Assembly: GCA_034698045.1 (NCBI GenBank)
Contig: JAQGAU010001081.1
Location: 1 to 21,570 of the forward strand
Source: Paramacrobiotus richtersi
Taxonomy: Eukaryota; Tardigrada; Eutardigrada; Parachela; Macrobiotidae
Direction: 5' to 3'
DNA: 21,570 nucleotides
How positions within the stretch are numbered: the first letter of the stretch is position 1; each line of letters opens with the position of its first letter. Shown piece by piece: positions 1-9,430 of this stretch. The notes under the pieces are model-generated. The model was not told the origin of the DNA, made no database searches, and saw only the letters and a list, made by a program, of their open reading frames with translations. Made by a program: the position numbers and the translations under genes.

Positions 1-1726
1 GAAACCAGCAGTAGTGTGCTCGAAAAAACTTCACAGAATTACTAAAATCCGAGCAAAATGCGATGGATCAAAATTCTGAAGTGAATTTTAACGCTGATCT
101 GATTATTACAGGCCATCATGGAATTGGTGGGGGGTGGGGATCTATTATCTTCTATTAATGTGAAAGAATTTAATGCTCTTCTATTAATAGCCCTCAGTCG
201 CATGATGGTTGTATCTCATTTGCTGCAGCAGTGCAGCCACTGCAGCAGCAGCAGCGGTATGCCGTACCGTACAGTAGTGTACAGTGTACACTATCAGTTC
301 GATCCATCTACATAGACATGCATTGATGCAAGGCATTGAGCAGACTCCACATCGGCAGACTTCACATCGGCAGACGGGTATAATCTTGTAGCTCCAGCGT
401 GCTGCCCACTCTGTCTTCATCTAATGCATGACACGATTAATAACAACAAAACTCGAGGGGATGTCTGACAGTTTGCATACTTATGGCATGATATGAGATA
501 TGCGGGGAAGATGGACAATTTCAGCATGACGTGTAGCGACGTAGTAGGGTCCGGTAGGGAGAGCGCACACGAGGAAGTAAAATAATTCTATATAGTAAGA
601 ATACTTGCTCTAAATTATGTTGGCCGGTTCAGGATGCTTTCTGACGTTTTCTTACGGTCAGAGTCTACATTATATTAAACTTAAAAACTGTTAGCGAAAT
701 CAAGCATGCATCAGTACGTATTTCAAAACCGCAATTCCTAACACATTTCCGACATTTCAGTGGTTGTTCCTACAGTAGCTTCGGTTAACCTTTGCCACGA
801 ATGCACACAGTTATTTCTGACAATCGTGCAGCTTTAATCGACCGAAGCGGAGCGAAGGTCCTCTATACTCAACTCAAATGGACTTCGATGTCTGTCCGTC
901 CTTTTGTCTGTCGGTCGGTCGGTTATTATAGCTATTATTAATTAATTAATTTATTTATTAATAAAATATGATCTTTCTTCTTATTGTATTTACTCACGTT
1001 TTTTATTATTTTTTTATTCATTTATTTTTGCGTATTGAAATTTATTTTTTATTGAAATTTGTTATTTCTTTAAAATCTGTTATTTATTTAGTTTTATTTA
1101 TTTAAAGGTATTATTTATTAGTATTTTAATGCTATAGTTTTCATTTCTTTTTATCTGTTCGTTGCTATATTTCGTTAGTTATTTTTATTAGGCACAGTCA
1201 AGCTTATGCGAATATTACTCTTTAGGTTTCTGAATTGGGAATTCTCATTTAAGTTTTCGAAAGTCAGCGAAAGTTCTTTCACCGGAAGAAAGCTGTTTTT
1301 CAAATTTAAAAAGAGTATTTCTCGTAACTGTCCTCTTACTGTTCGGATAACCACCACACACATGATACATCGACCCCGTGCGAAGCACCCTGGAGCTAAT
1401 GGTTGAAAACCATTCATGATGAATTTGCAAGCAAAACAACCTTTTTGTTATGAAATAGGGAGCATACCCACTATGTTAGAAAATATGCCCTCGTCAAATT
1501 TTATTGTCAAACATTAGCAAAACAAGACATTTTTTCAATCAGATCGGTAAATACTAAATACTAGTTTTGGCTCGAAATTCGTGGTTCTTCTGGTGCCGTA
1601 CGGAGTCCGACGGACTTCCTCCGCTTCGGTCATTCAATGCCCGCAATCAGCGAGTGCACTTTCCTAGTTTATGGTATATTTTGCTTTTTCGTTGGTGATT
1701 GAATGTTAATGTGTGGAATCTTGTAG
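1..1726. other. Gene-free 5' stretch (probable intron or intergenic)
   Basis: I see no exon that can be supported here. The stretch holds CAG-rich low complexity around 222-256, a short direct repeat at about 347-376, and a GC-rich segment near 840-862 followed by a GTCT/GTCG microsatellite-like run (890-925). From 930 to 1190 the DNA is strongly AT-rich and dominated by TTTATTTA-type words. Positions 1590-1672 resemble 11010-11097 (see the repeat entry). Because the OSR1-type exon at 1727 needs an upstream partner, at least the right-hand part is probably intron. Short ORFs here have no coding character. Confidence 0.5.
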
Positions 1727-2283
1727 CGTGGAAACCCGGACAGATGATCGGATTGGTGCTGCGAGTGCGGAATCAGACGCGGGAGCTGAACGACATCCGC
1801 TTCGAGTACACCATCGGCGTGGACAGCGCCGTGGCCATTGCGTCGGAATTGGTCGGCGCTGGTCTGGGTGAGTGATTCGCAATCGGGCGTGTCTTTCCTT
1901 TCGAACTGAAACAGAAGGAATACAGTTCCACGTGTGGTTCGAGTAGTTTTGTCATAGATAGTGCGAACTGAATCTTCTCGAAGCAAAAAGCTGTACTGAA
2001 CAGTATTTGATTGCTTCACCACTTGTGCACAATAACCATGTTAGAACACAGTTTCTTGGTTGTAGTGGACAGTCGGGACGTGGATCAAGTCACCTCCAAC
2101 CTGGACCGCGCCATCGCCGCCCCCACCGCCACCAACTCGGTCATCTTCCCCCTGGCGTCGGGTGTGCTGCCCAGCGAAGTGCCCGACGAGTCTTCCCTGC
2201 TGGGCTTCGCTCAACTGACCATCCTGGGGCTCTTTGCACCCGCCGACGACGGCGCTCCTCTCCAACCCCCACCCGGACCGTAG
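1727..2283 (+). CDS. OXSR1: SPAK/OSR1-family Ser/Thr kinase, last two exons (C-terminal CCT domain)
   Basis: Exons 1727-1867 and 2045-2283 (stop TAG at 2281) join in phase 1 across a 177-bp GT-AG intron. The product is the conserved C-terminal domain of SPAK/OSR1 kinases. Seen: an LVLRVRN start, NDIRFEY followed by an Asp seven residues later, an ASELVGAGL helix, a strand of LVVV type, and a late LASGVLPSEVPDE then LLGFAQLTI. In the family, upstream WNK kinases phosphorylate and activate SPAK/OSR1, and this domain docks RFxV/I peptides on WNKs and on SLC12 cation-chloride cotransporters, coupling osmotic stress to ion transport. The kinase domain and T-loop are not in view. Oddity: about 18 extra residues, acidic then Pro-rich, follow the point where vertebrate members usually end. 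The exons are GC-rich against an AT-rich background. The acceptor AG at 1725-1726 is inferred from phase and homology. Confidence 0.85.
1868..2044 (+). other. Intron, phase 1, in the OSR1-like gene
   Basis: The donor GTGAGT at 1868 and acceptor TTAG ending at 2044 give a 177-bp intron. It joins a codon G+AA and leaves the conserved domain continuous (AGL-E-HSFLVVV). The nearby AG at 2050-2051 would put exon 2 out of frame, so 2044 is preferred. Confidence 0.8.
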
Positions 2284-2880
2284 TGCGGACGGTCGTCGCC
2301 ATCCGGTCGGGGTCTAGTCTATAGGCTTCTCTTTCTCTCTCTCACCCGTTGTTTTTGCATGCGAACACAAGTGGCTTTTTTACTGCGGCTGTTTACTGTT
2401 TTTTCGGCTAGGTGATGTTTAACATTGGATTATTTCTAATTGCTTTTGCTCATTTGTGATATTTATGTTTAGGTGGAATTATATTTCGGGTATGTTGGTT
2501 GTAGGGCGGAGTTGAGTAAATCCCGGTAGGGACAGTGGGTGTTTGTTCGCTTTGTTGCTCCTTGTACGGGGCAGTTAGGTGTCGTTTCTGGCGGAATCGA
2601 TTGATTCGAGGCTATGATGTACGCATTCGTAGGTGCGGATTAGTACGAAGCCTGCTGTTTCTCAGTTTCAGCTGTTACCAGTCGCTTACAGTTATGATTT
2701 ATCAGACCAACAGTGGCGACCGGCGATCTTACTGCCCGATGTTTTGGCCCTCTCTCTGCAACAAACGGGTAGAAGAGCAGTAGGTAGGTAACTGAATATG
2801 CTGTTTAGTATCTAATAAATAAAGCTGTTATAGTAAAATAATATAGCTGTTTGGTATCTACAGTTCTGCATGTTACGTTA
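2284..2880. other. 3' flank of the OSR1-like gene
   Basis: No gene is seen. The stretch probably carries the 3' UTR: overlapping AATAAA hexamers at 2814-2819 and 2818-2823 on the plus strand are the best polyadenylation candidates. Positions 2702-2862 belong to an interspersed repeat also found at 15533-15667. An 82-codon ORF over 2535-2783 crosses that repeat and is not credible. Confidence 0.45.
2702..2862 (+). repeat. Interspersed repeat, copy A
   Basis: A 39-base core starting TCAGACCA at 2702 matches the core at 15533 with one mismatch. It is followed by a diverged but alignable tail: AACAAACG, GGTAACTGAATATGC, then TAGCTGTTT and TCTACA. Copy A carries an extra segment with AATAAA before the TAGCTGTTT block. 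I see no ORF, terminal inverted repeat or A/B box, so the family is not assigned. Confidence 0.75.
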
Positions 2881-3257
2881 CCAGGTGTCGCAAAAGTTGC
2901 TGACCCCGTATGTCATCCTATGAAACTTCACTGCACATATGCATACGTATGACGTATCGGTAAGTTGCTTCGTAAATCGTACTCGGTTGAATCTATTTGA
3001 TGTGGACTTTTCTCTCACTGTCAGCAAGTGCGGACTGCGGTTGTCCATGGTATATGGTCGAACCAAGTCAGCCAACTGCTTACGTACGCAGCAAGTTGTT
3101 GTTGGCAACAACCGCACAGTGCACTTGCTGACACTGAGGAAAAAAGTCCACAACAAATCGATTCAACGGATTACGAAGTAACTTTACCAATACATATATC
3201 GGTACAGTAACTCTTCAGAGGATGACATTCGGGGTCAGCAACTTCTGCGATACACCG
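2881..3257. mobile_element. MITE-like foldback element, long inverted repeat, TA flanks
   Basis: The left arm (2881 to about 3045) and the reverse complement of the right arm (about 3110-3257) align almost end to end: GGTGT-CGCA-AAGTTGCTGACCCCG, TGTCATCCT, TTCGTAA, TTGAATC-ATTTG, GTGGACTTTT, GTCAGCAAGTGC and GCGGTTGT occur in order in both. Only about 60 bp lies between the arms. TA sits directly outside both ends (2879-2880 and 3258-3259), the target duplication expected of Tc1/mariner-type elements. There is no transposase, so it would be non-autonomous. If transcribed it would fold into one long hairpin. Assignment to Tc1/mariner is inference from TA and element form only. Confidence 0.85.
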
Positions 3258-4250
3258 TACCGCAACAAAACTGTAATATCGTCGTGACGGTTATAGTACT
3301 GACGTGATTAGAAGATATCCGCTTTCCGGAGATCCAGGTCGATCATGTAGAGATATATAAACAGCAAGTGAATATGGTTACGTGGTACTGCTGTGGTTTT
3401 TGATGCTGTACATTACGGTTTTTGATGTTACATACAGTGTCACACAGTCATACATAAATTTACATACAGTATCAATTTGTAAGCTAACGTGCAGTAAAAC
3501 GACTTGACAAGTTGACTACTCCAGCAAAGTCTGCTTTATGAGTATGGGCTACCGTGTTTGCGACACAATAGGGAGATTTCTAAGATTTCGACAGTAGCCG
3601 TGGCCGTGGCAGTGCACTTGCTTTGTTCTTGAGCCGACTCGCCCTTAGGCTACGGCTTCAGTGTCATGAGCACTGCCACTGCGGCAAGCTGCAGGCAGTA
3701 CACAAGGCCCCGTACGGTCGCAGTCTGTACCTACACAGCCAAGAGAATGTTCGAGAAAAGTTCGATTCAACAACAGCCAGAAACGGCAGTATCCATCCAA
3801 CGTTTTCGACTTTGACATCAGGATGCAGAGAATTTAATTCTCTACAAAACTGTCGGCTCGGAAATCTTAGAACGCTTTCAAATTTTAAACTATCAGCTGC
3901 CAGAAAAACTGTAGCAGTGTCTATGGCGCTTTACGATAGACCTTCTCTCTGCTCCTTTCGAATTTTTAGATTTTCTCTCTGTTCTCTTGCGAACGCCCGC
4001 CGTACAGGCCTTTACAGTAAGATTCAGCCAAATTACAAAACAGTTGCGTGCTTTAAAGTCCCTGTAACCATTATCCCGACGGTACAAAGAATGTTCCCAG
4101 ACGAACCGTTTTCCGGCACAGTCGATAGAAGATTGTAACTGAGCAGCTAACACGCCGCAAAAAAGAACCTGTTTAACAGGAAGGGTCCAGGGGGTGTTTT
4201 TCGTCCCATAAATTTAACATCACAAAGTGACACAGTACATATCGGGTTCT
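3258..4250. other. Unassigned intergenic stretch
   Basis: I recognise no gene. A 171-codon plus-strand open frame at 3623-4138 begins at TTG, has no early ATG and resembles no family I know; treat it as chance unless transcripts show otherwise. A TATATAAAC word occurs at about 3352 without a supporting ORF. Confidence 0.4.
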
Positions 4251-4258
4251 GGTTCATG

Positions 4259-4293
4259 TATATATAAGGCGCGTAAGTGCGCTTCCTGCAGTG
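4259..4293 (+). promoter_or_regulatory. Candidate TATA plus initiator core promoter
   Basis: TATATATAAG at 4259-4268 is followed, 31 bp from its first T, by TGCAGTGTG with the A at 4290. This is the spacing of a metazoan TATA/Inr pair. No convincing ORF or RNA follows, so the transcript, if any, is unknown. The motif could be chance in AT-rich DNA. Confidence 0.3.
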
Positions 4294-4410
4294 TGTGAGC
4301 CAGATTAAGCCACTCGCACCTAGACACAAAAGGGTGGCGAACATTTCTCGTAGACTTTCAATTAGGTTACTTCACTATTATACAGTAATAATAAACCTAT
4401 AATAGTAATA

Positions 4411-4480
4411 CTGCTCATGGCATGATGGAAAGACGTGTGTCCCTAAGACCGTTACCGTGGGTTTGATTCCCACCTTAAGT
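4411..4480 (+). other. tRNA-like remnant or SINE head (A and B boxes)
   Basis: TGGCATGATGG at 4418-4428 resembles a Pol III A box. GGTTTGATTCC at 4460-4470 differs from the B-box consensus at one base and sits in a perfect T arm (GTGGG/CCCAC, 7-nt loop, 4457-4473). The boxes are 42 bp apart, right for a tRNA. The anticodon and acceptor stems do not pair, so this is not an intact tRNA. It is either a decayed tRNA or a tRNA-derived SINE promoter. Confidence 0.35.
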
Positions 4481-5721
4481 TACTGTTATCTAAATCTCTA
4501 ATTCAAAAATGAGATCTAATCAACCAAAAAAATGAATAGAACCACTAATTCACAATAGCCACTAAAGTTCCTTCAACTGGGTAAGCTAATCCAGTGTATT
4601 AATAATAATAATGTGGTCAAACACTCCTAGTAAAAGCATGCTCGCCATTTAAACAGAACATTTGAAATGTGCTTTAGTTTTCTTTTTGCGCACGCGGTAG
4701 ATAGGCTCAACGTTGTTCATCGCACAACCTTACCACAAGCGCTTTTGTACTTTAAAAGTGATTTTTGTTTCTGCAACAAAAGGCTAAATAGACAGCTGTA
4801 TGAAAATAATAGCTGTAGGTCTGCACTAAAACCGAGGTTAGAACAGCGCATTGTCTCCGATTCTGCACTAGCGGTTCTGTATTTTAGCTCATTTTATATT
4901 AAACGATGCAGTGATTGCTACGAAAACACTTCTTGTTTTTCTTTGGCAGCGGTCATTAAAGGGTTCATCGTGATTTTTCTGTAACACTATCCTTTGCACC
5001 GCCCCCAATTATGCCTAAATGCTACGAGAGGCGTTGCCCGAAGGAACTTGTGCAACAGTGATTGAGGTTCGGTGAATTCATGATTAGCATGATCAAAGAA
5101 TAAATTGTTCTTCGACAAAGTTGCCCGAGTCTTGATGCCCGTAAAAATTTGAGCATTTTATATCACCAATAAAGCAAAGGCTAATCATGTATTTCGACGT
5201 TAGAACTTTCTGAGTTGCAGATAAAAAGATATCGTTTTGAAGTTGTGGCGTAAAATTCTCGTTCGAAGTTTTTTGACTTCATGTCTGCTTGCCTGTGGTC
5301 ACGGAACAATTCCATGGTTCATTGAATCATGGTCAGTTTGGCTCGAATAAATTACGGTGCTTGACCCGCCTTTCTTCACCTTTATGAGGCCCACATGAGA
5401 ACCGCAAAAAAAGAGGTCCAATGTTAAACAGCTGTTAGAGCGACAGTATGGATTCGACGTGGTTGCCGTTCATACCCAACGGATTTTCAGGCTAAAACGT
5501 TTGCCAGTTACGATAATACAAATTTGTATTACAGAATAATTTTAAATATGAGAATATTCGTTATTCTGAATAACGTGTTCCAAGTTGCTTGTGGTTGGAA
5601 TTTGGAGTAGTCGATTTGGAATATGGTATTCCTGATTTAAATTGCCCGAATTTGGATTACAAAATGCTATTCAGTATTTGAAATACAGTTATTCCAAATC
5701 TGTGTTTTTCTGTTTTGAGTA
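4481..5721. other. Gene-free stretch before the LINE tail
   Basis: No gene is supported. A 105-codon plus-strand ORF (4667-4984) starts with ATG but has no recognisable domain and is rich in Cys and Phe codons of AT-rich DNA. Positions 5500-5720 are AT-rich with loose direct and inverted repeats of TATTC/GAATA words. Confidence 0.4.
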
Positions 5722-5751
5722 TTTGTTTGTTTGTTTGTTTGTTTGTTTATT
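5722..5751 (-). repeat. (CAAA)n tail of the LINE
   Basis: The plus strand reads a TTTG run (5722-5748) followed by TTTATT. On the element's strand this is AATAAA followed by CAAA units, the 3' terminus typical of CR1-like elements that end in a short microsatellite instead of poly(A). Confidence 0.75.
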
Positions 5752-5849
5752 GCGGTTTAACGTCCATTACAACCAGTGGCAGCCACTGCTCAAGGTAATA
5801 GACCAACAACAGACAGTATACAAAAGAAAAAACAACCTGTACATTTTGA

Positions 5850-6395
5850 TCAAAAGATATGGGTCATCTCCCATGGCGTAATATAAACCAACTCAAAACA
5901 AAACAAGCACAAGTGTTCATCGTGAATAAACCGCTTACTCCAACGAAGTTCTTTCCACTCCACGAGATCCATTGCCGATCTGAACGACCGCTCAGTCGAA
6001 TAGGATCCATCCGGTAGTTCTAGTTCGTTCCACAGCTCCTTCATCATGTATGCGAATGTGCGATCGCTGACGAGCCTTTTTCCATCAGCCAGCGTAGTCC
6101 CAACAACGTCGACAGGATAGGGGTGCTCCCGTAAAGCCTTTGCTTGACGCGTATTTCCTGAAACAGTAGGGAAAGCAGAATCAAACTTGCAGATTACAAA
6201 GAACATCTCACTGTATGGCAGTGTTCTGAACACAAGTTTGTACATAACGACCAGAGAACGCTTGATGCGAGATAACAGTAGCGAATCATAATGGAGCTTC
6301 TTTAGAAGTTCCGGATACTCCGGGCGCGTGGGGCAAACACGGATGGTTTTCAGAAACCTTGATTGACATTTCTCAAGCAAGTCAACTGACATTTT
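5850..6395 (-). pseudogene. LINE ORF2 C-terminal fragment, out of frame with the RT
   Basis: Reading from about 6395 to the stop at 5850 gives a LLEKCQSRFLKTI start followed by RPEYPELLKKLHYDSLL and RIKRSLVVMYKLV. This resembles the basic C-terminal region of CR1/Jockey ORF2 proteins downstream of the polymerase. It is open but has no start codon of its own: the open frame begins at a GTG-side codon shared with the RT reading frame. It lies in a different frame from the endonuclease/RT ORF. It marks the far side of the internal deletion. Confidence 0.7.
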
Positions 6396-8194
6396 CTGAG
6401 ATAATCGCTCAACAAATCTGTCAGGCACCGATTTATTCCTAACTGCTCCATTTTTCGGATAACAGTGTCATGGTCCACGCGGTCAAAAGCTTTGGTACAG
6501 TCCAGAAAAACGCAATCAACGTCAATACCATTATCGGTGAAATTCATAATATCGTTAACAAGTATCAGACTTAATAATTCTGTTGAATGACCTTCACGAT
6601 AGCCGAACTGATTATTTTTAATCAAATCGTTCGAGCTGCAGAAAGACCAAATTTTGGATTTTAAACAGCGTTCAAGAACCATAGGAACAGGGTGCAGGCA
6701 AGTCACAGGCCTCCAGCTTTTCACAATGGTCAAGTCAGAGGACTGTTTTGGAACTGGAGTGACATAAGATATTTTCCAACAAGCAGGAAATTTTCGTTCA
6801 GAGATACATTTACTGAAAACAATTTTTAGTGGAACAATCAATGCGGAACCGCCGGCTTTCATTACTTCATTTGTCACAGTAATAGGCCCACTGCTTTTGC
6901 TTCCGTCAATACTTTTCAGTGCAGACCATATATCAGTTTCATTGACAAAAACATCAGTGTCATTTGAAACGGTACTGCTAGTTGTGCAGTGCTGGTGACA
7001 CGTTACCTGGGATTCGATGTAGTGCTGGTTCAACAAATCTGCTTTCTCTATGTCAGTAACAGCACACTGCCCGGAAGGGTTTTTCAGAACTGGCATACCA
7101 TGTTTATCAACACATCGACGAACGAAGCCCCAAAACTTCTTCGGGTTGTTGCGCGATGCGGTTGCAATGTCTCTCAATCGGTTATTAAAAAAATTACGAC
7201 ACAGCTTATCACAGCTGCGTGCATGCTTACGCCAAGATTCTCGCAAATGCATTTTACGATCTGGATTATTTTCACTAACAAAACGTCTGTGCGCTGTGTT
7301 CCGCTTGCGCACAATATCTCTTAGCCACATCGGATACTGAACAGAGTGGTCTTTATTCTTTAGCAAGAGACGTTCGAAACATTTATTTGCGTTCGATATT
7401 AATGTTTCATCCAGTAAAACTGCGGCTTCATCACACGCTAACGTGTTGAACAGATTCGACCAATCGACTTCAAACAACGCGTTTCGAAACTGTAAGGCAC
7501 TGTTCTCGTTGATTTTCCACACATACTTATTTCTAGTGCGCTGCTTCTTAACCGGCAAAAATAATTTCACTTTCACACCATAATGGTCATTTGTGCTGCA
7601 AACGGGTGCAATAATTGCCACATCGTTCACAAACCATTTCGTCGGAACGAATACCAGATCAAGAATATTGTTTTTCCTGGTGGGATTACAAACAATCTGT
7701 TTCAGATTAAACTCTTTACGTGCCTGCAGCAGGCACCTACCATGAAACGAGGTCGACTCTAGTGACACCCGATCTACTTCGGGACAATTGAAATCGCCTA
7801 CTAGCAGCATTCGTTGAACATCGTCTTCCGAAAATGTTTCGCTAACATGCTCGAGAAGCGTGGGCAATACGGTATGAATCACTGAAGGTGGTCCGTAGAA
7901 CACCGCTACCAAAATTTCCAAACGCGAAACTTCCACAACTAGAAGTTCAACTTCTGGATGTTCCAGATCAGTTCTACGGTGTGCATTTAAGCACTTTTTT
8001 ACAATGAGAGCGACTCCACCATGTCGATCAGTGGATCGACTGCGACGAAAGACGTTAAAAGATCTTAAATCAGCGTAGATGGAATCAGGCAACTCAGGTC
8101 TGTCCCAAGTTTCAGTGAAGGCGATTATATCGTTATCGGTACAGAACAGTTTCGTTTCCGCTGATTTTGAACAAACTCCGTTTAGGTTACACAT
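6350..8194 (-). CDS. LINE ORF2: APE endonuclease plus truncated reverse transcriptase
   Basis: 614 residues from ATG at 8194; an in-frame TGA lies 57 bases upstream, in the ORF1-ORF2 gap. Endonuclease signature residues are present: Asn of CNLNG (about 3-5), TETW (27-30, catalytic Glu 28), GDFN (133-136), and a late STNDH (200-204) of the SDH type. The reverse transcriptase begins with the usual finger motifs (WRPV, NNQFGYREGHST) and motif A FLDCTKAFD (Asp 565), then LGI and LLSDYL. It stops there: the GVPQGS-type motif and the YADD/FADD box are missing and a stop follows about 17 residues later. The endonuclease should nick target DNA and the RT prime on it, but polymerisation is not possible without the second catalytic aspartates. 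Confidence 0.88.
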   Translation of the reverse strand: MCNLNGVCSKSAETKLFCTDNDIIAFTETWDRPELPDSIYADLRSFNVFRRSRSTDRHGGVALIVKKCLNAHRRTDLEHPEVELLVVEVSRLEILVAVFYGPPSVIHTVLPTLLEHVSETFSEDDVQRMLLVGDFNCPEVDRVSLESTSFHGRCLLQARKEFNLKQIVCNPTRKNNILDLVFVPTKWFVNDVAIIAPVCSTNDHYGVKVKLFLPVKKQRTRNKYVWKINENSALQFRNALFEVDWSNLFNTLACDEAAVLLDETLISNANKCFERLLLKNKDHSVQYPMWLRDIVRKRNTAHRRFVSENNPDRKMHLRESWRKHARSCDKLCRNFFNNRLRDIATASRNNPKKFWGFVRRCVDKHGMPVLKNPSGQCAVTDIEKADLLNQHYIESQVTCHQHCTTSSTVSNDTDVFVNETDIWSALKSIDGSKSSGPITVTNEVMKAGGSALIVPLKIVFSKCISERKFPACWKISYVTPVPKQSSDLTIVKSWRPVTCLHPVPMVLERCLKSKIWSFCSSNDLIKNNQFGYREGHSTELLSLILVNDIMNFTDNGIDVDCVFLDCTKAFDRVDHDTVIRKMEQLGINRCLTDLLSDYLRKCQLTCLRNVNQGF

Positions 8195-8267
8195 TTTTAC
8201 TGAAACGTGAGAAATTTGCCCTTTTTTGAGATTATCGTTTTGTCATTACCGTTACCAGATTTCCCAT

Positions 8268-9356
8268 TTAAAAGTTTCCCTGCTCTTGAACATTGCCCTC
8301 AGTTTTTTCATGTTCCCGTAAACCATCGTCAGCTTTAGGAAAATATTTCCAAAGCTTTACTGACACGTTGCTGGGCCAAATGTCTGCATTTAACATAGTT
8401 CTCTCAGATTCCTTGAAAGTGCCTACTCGTGCAAAAGTTGTGCGACGAAGATCATCGGTGTTTCTGGTTCGGACACTGACAAACCTAACCTTGACACCCT
8501 TGCTCTCGAGAAATGATTTTAACGACTCATCAGTACAGTCTTTGGGAAGTCCTCGAACACAGTAATCCCTGTGCGGACCCGACTGTAATGCCAGAGCTTT
8601 CAAAAGAGGATCATCGGTGCTACCGTTTTGAGAGCCACGCACACTCTGGACGCTCCGTTCATTTCGAAATTTATTCGTACTGCGATTTTTACCGTAAGGA
8701 AACGAGTTTACCTGGTTCTGCTGCTGTCGATAGCCGAAGTGAGCGCTGTTCCCGTATTCTCCGCCCGCGGTGGCAACTTCAGCAAAGCTCCGGTTTCGCG
8801 CTAAATCCGGTTGTGTAACGCTGACGTGGTACGCACGGGCGACGCCATCTTGGATTTCGGTTGAAACTGGTCCTCGAAAGTCCGTGTACGTTTCCGGGAC
8901 AGGTTTCACTATGCCGTTGATTTTCTCACCGATTACAGTTACCTCTTCTTGCACTTTATGGACGTGCTGTCTTGTTTTCGCCAATTTACCTTCGACATGG
9001 CTGGACGTTTCGGTGTGGGAAACTGCAAGAGCTGCAATTTGGTCCTTGAGGTCTCCGGCTTCCTGTGCAACTTGTTCAACGAACTTTTTCACGTCAGCAG
9101 CATCATTCGGACCGGAATCATTATGCTGCTCTAGATCCTGGATTCGTTGGTTTAGTTTGTTATTGATACCTTTCAGCGATTCCAGCTCGCTTTCCACTTC
9201 AGTAATTCGTTCCGGCGCTTTCAGAGATTCCGTCACAAGTTGTCGTACAACTGGGATTATCGCCTGGAAAACCTGAGCATTTCCAGCTGTTGGCTTGTGT
9301 TCTTTCGAAGCCCAGACCAGTTCGAATTTGGCCAAAAGGTCCTTCACAGAATCCAT
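8268..9356 (-). CDS. LINE ORF1: coiled-coil and RRM-like nucleic-acid-binding protein
   Basis: 362 residues from the first ATG in frame (9356); the open frame extends seven codons further but lacks an ATG. Residues about 47-150 are charged heptad-like sequence predicted to form a coiled coil (trimerisation in other LINE ORF1 proteins). Residues 200-260 are Gln/Asn/Ser/Arg-rich and probably disordered. Residues about 264-341 resemble the degenerate RRM of CR1-type ORF1: YCVRGLPKD, then VRFVSVRT, WPSNVSVKLWKYFPK. The expected role is RNA binding in the retrotransposition particle. The frame is intact, unlike ORF2. It ends 73 bp before the ORF2 ATG, the usual bicistronic order. Confidence 0.82.
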   Translation of the reverse strand: MDSVKDLLAKFELVWASKEHKPTAGNAQVFQAIIPVVRQLVTESLKAPERITEVESELESLKGINNKLNQRIQDLEQHNDSGPNDAADVKKFVEQVAQEAGDLKDQIAALAVSHTETSSHVEGKLAKTRQHVHKVQEEVTVIGEKINGIVKPVPETYTDFRGPVSTEIQDGVARAYHVSVTQPDLARNRSFAEVATAGGEYGNSAHFGYRQQQNQVNSFPYGKNRSTNKFRNERSVQSVRGSQNGSTDDPLLKALALQSGPHRDYCVRGLPKDCTDESLKSFLESKGVKVRFVSVRTRNTDDLRRTTFARVGTFKESERTMLNADIWPSNVSVKLWKYFPKADDGLREHEKTEGNVQEQGNF

Positions 9357-9430
9357 TCGAATCAGAAAACAGTTCAATTTCGATGTACAACGCTCTGTTT
9401 ACACCTTTATATTGCCTGGCTAGTATTATC

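Larger units (their letters stand above)
5722..9430 (-). mobile_element. Non-LTR retrotransposon (CR1/Jockey type), internally deleted
   Basis: The minus strand carries a LINE in order: ORF1 (9356-8268), ORF2 with endonuclease and the first half of reverse transcriptase (8194-6350), a C-terminal ORF2 fragment in another frame, a short 3' UTR, AATAAA (plus-strand 5746-5751) and a (CAAA)n tail (plus-strand TTTG run at 5722-5748). Simple-repeat 3' tails, an APE endonuclease and a coiled-coil/RRM-like ORF1 fit CR1-like clades; the exact clade is not decided. The 5' boundary and a target-site duplication could not be found, so 9430 is approximate. The central deletion removes the polymerase catalytic motif, so this copy cannot move by itself. 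Confidence 0.88.

Noticed and set aside
225-256. CAG-rich stretch as a polyglutamine coding repeat
   Set aside because: Too short and interrupted, and not in a supportable exon.
1669-2022. 117-codon minus-strand ORF
   Set aside because: It overlaps the OSR1-like exon and intron on the other strand; the plus-strand reading has clear family homology.
3623-4138. 171-codon plus-strand open frame
   Set aside because: It starts at TTG, has no early ATG, no recognisable domain, and a composition no better than its flanks.
4667-4984. 105-codon ATG-started ORF
   Set aside because: No domain, signal or splice support; left as unassigned intergenic DNA.
6989-7340. Plus-strand ORFs of 96-111 codons inside the LINE
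   Set aside because: They are antisense shadows of ORF2, whose endonuclease and RT motifs are on the minus strand.
8770-9276. 168-codon plus-strand ORF
   Set aside because: Antisense shadow of the LINE ORF1 coiled-coil region; no domain of its own.
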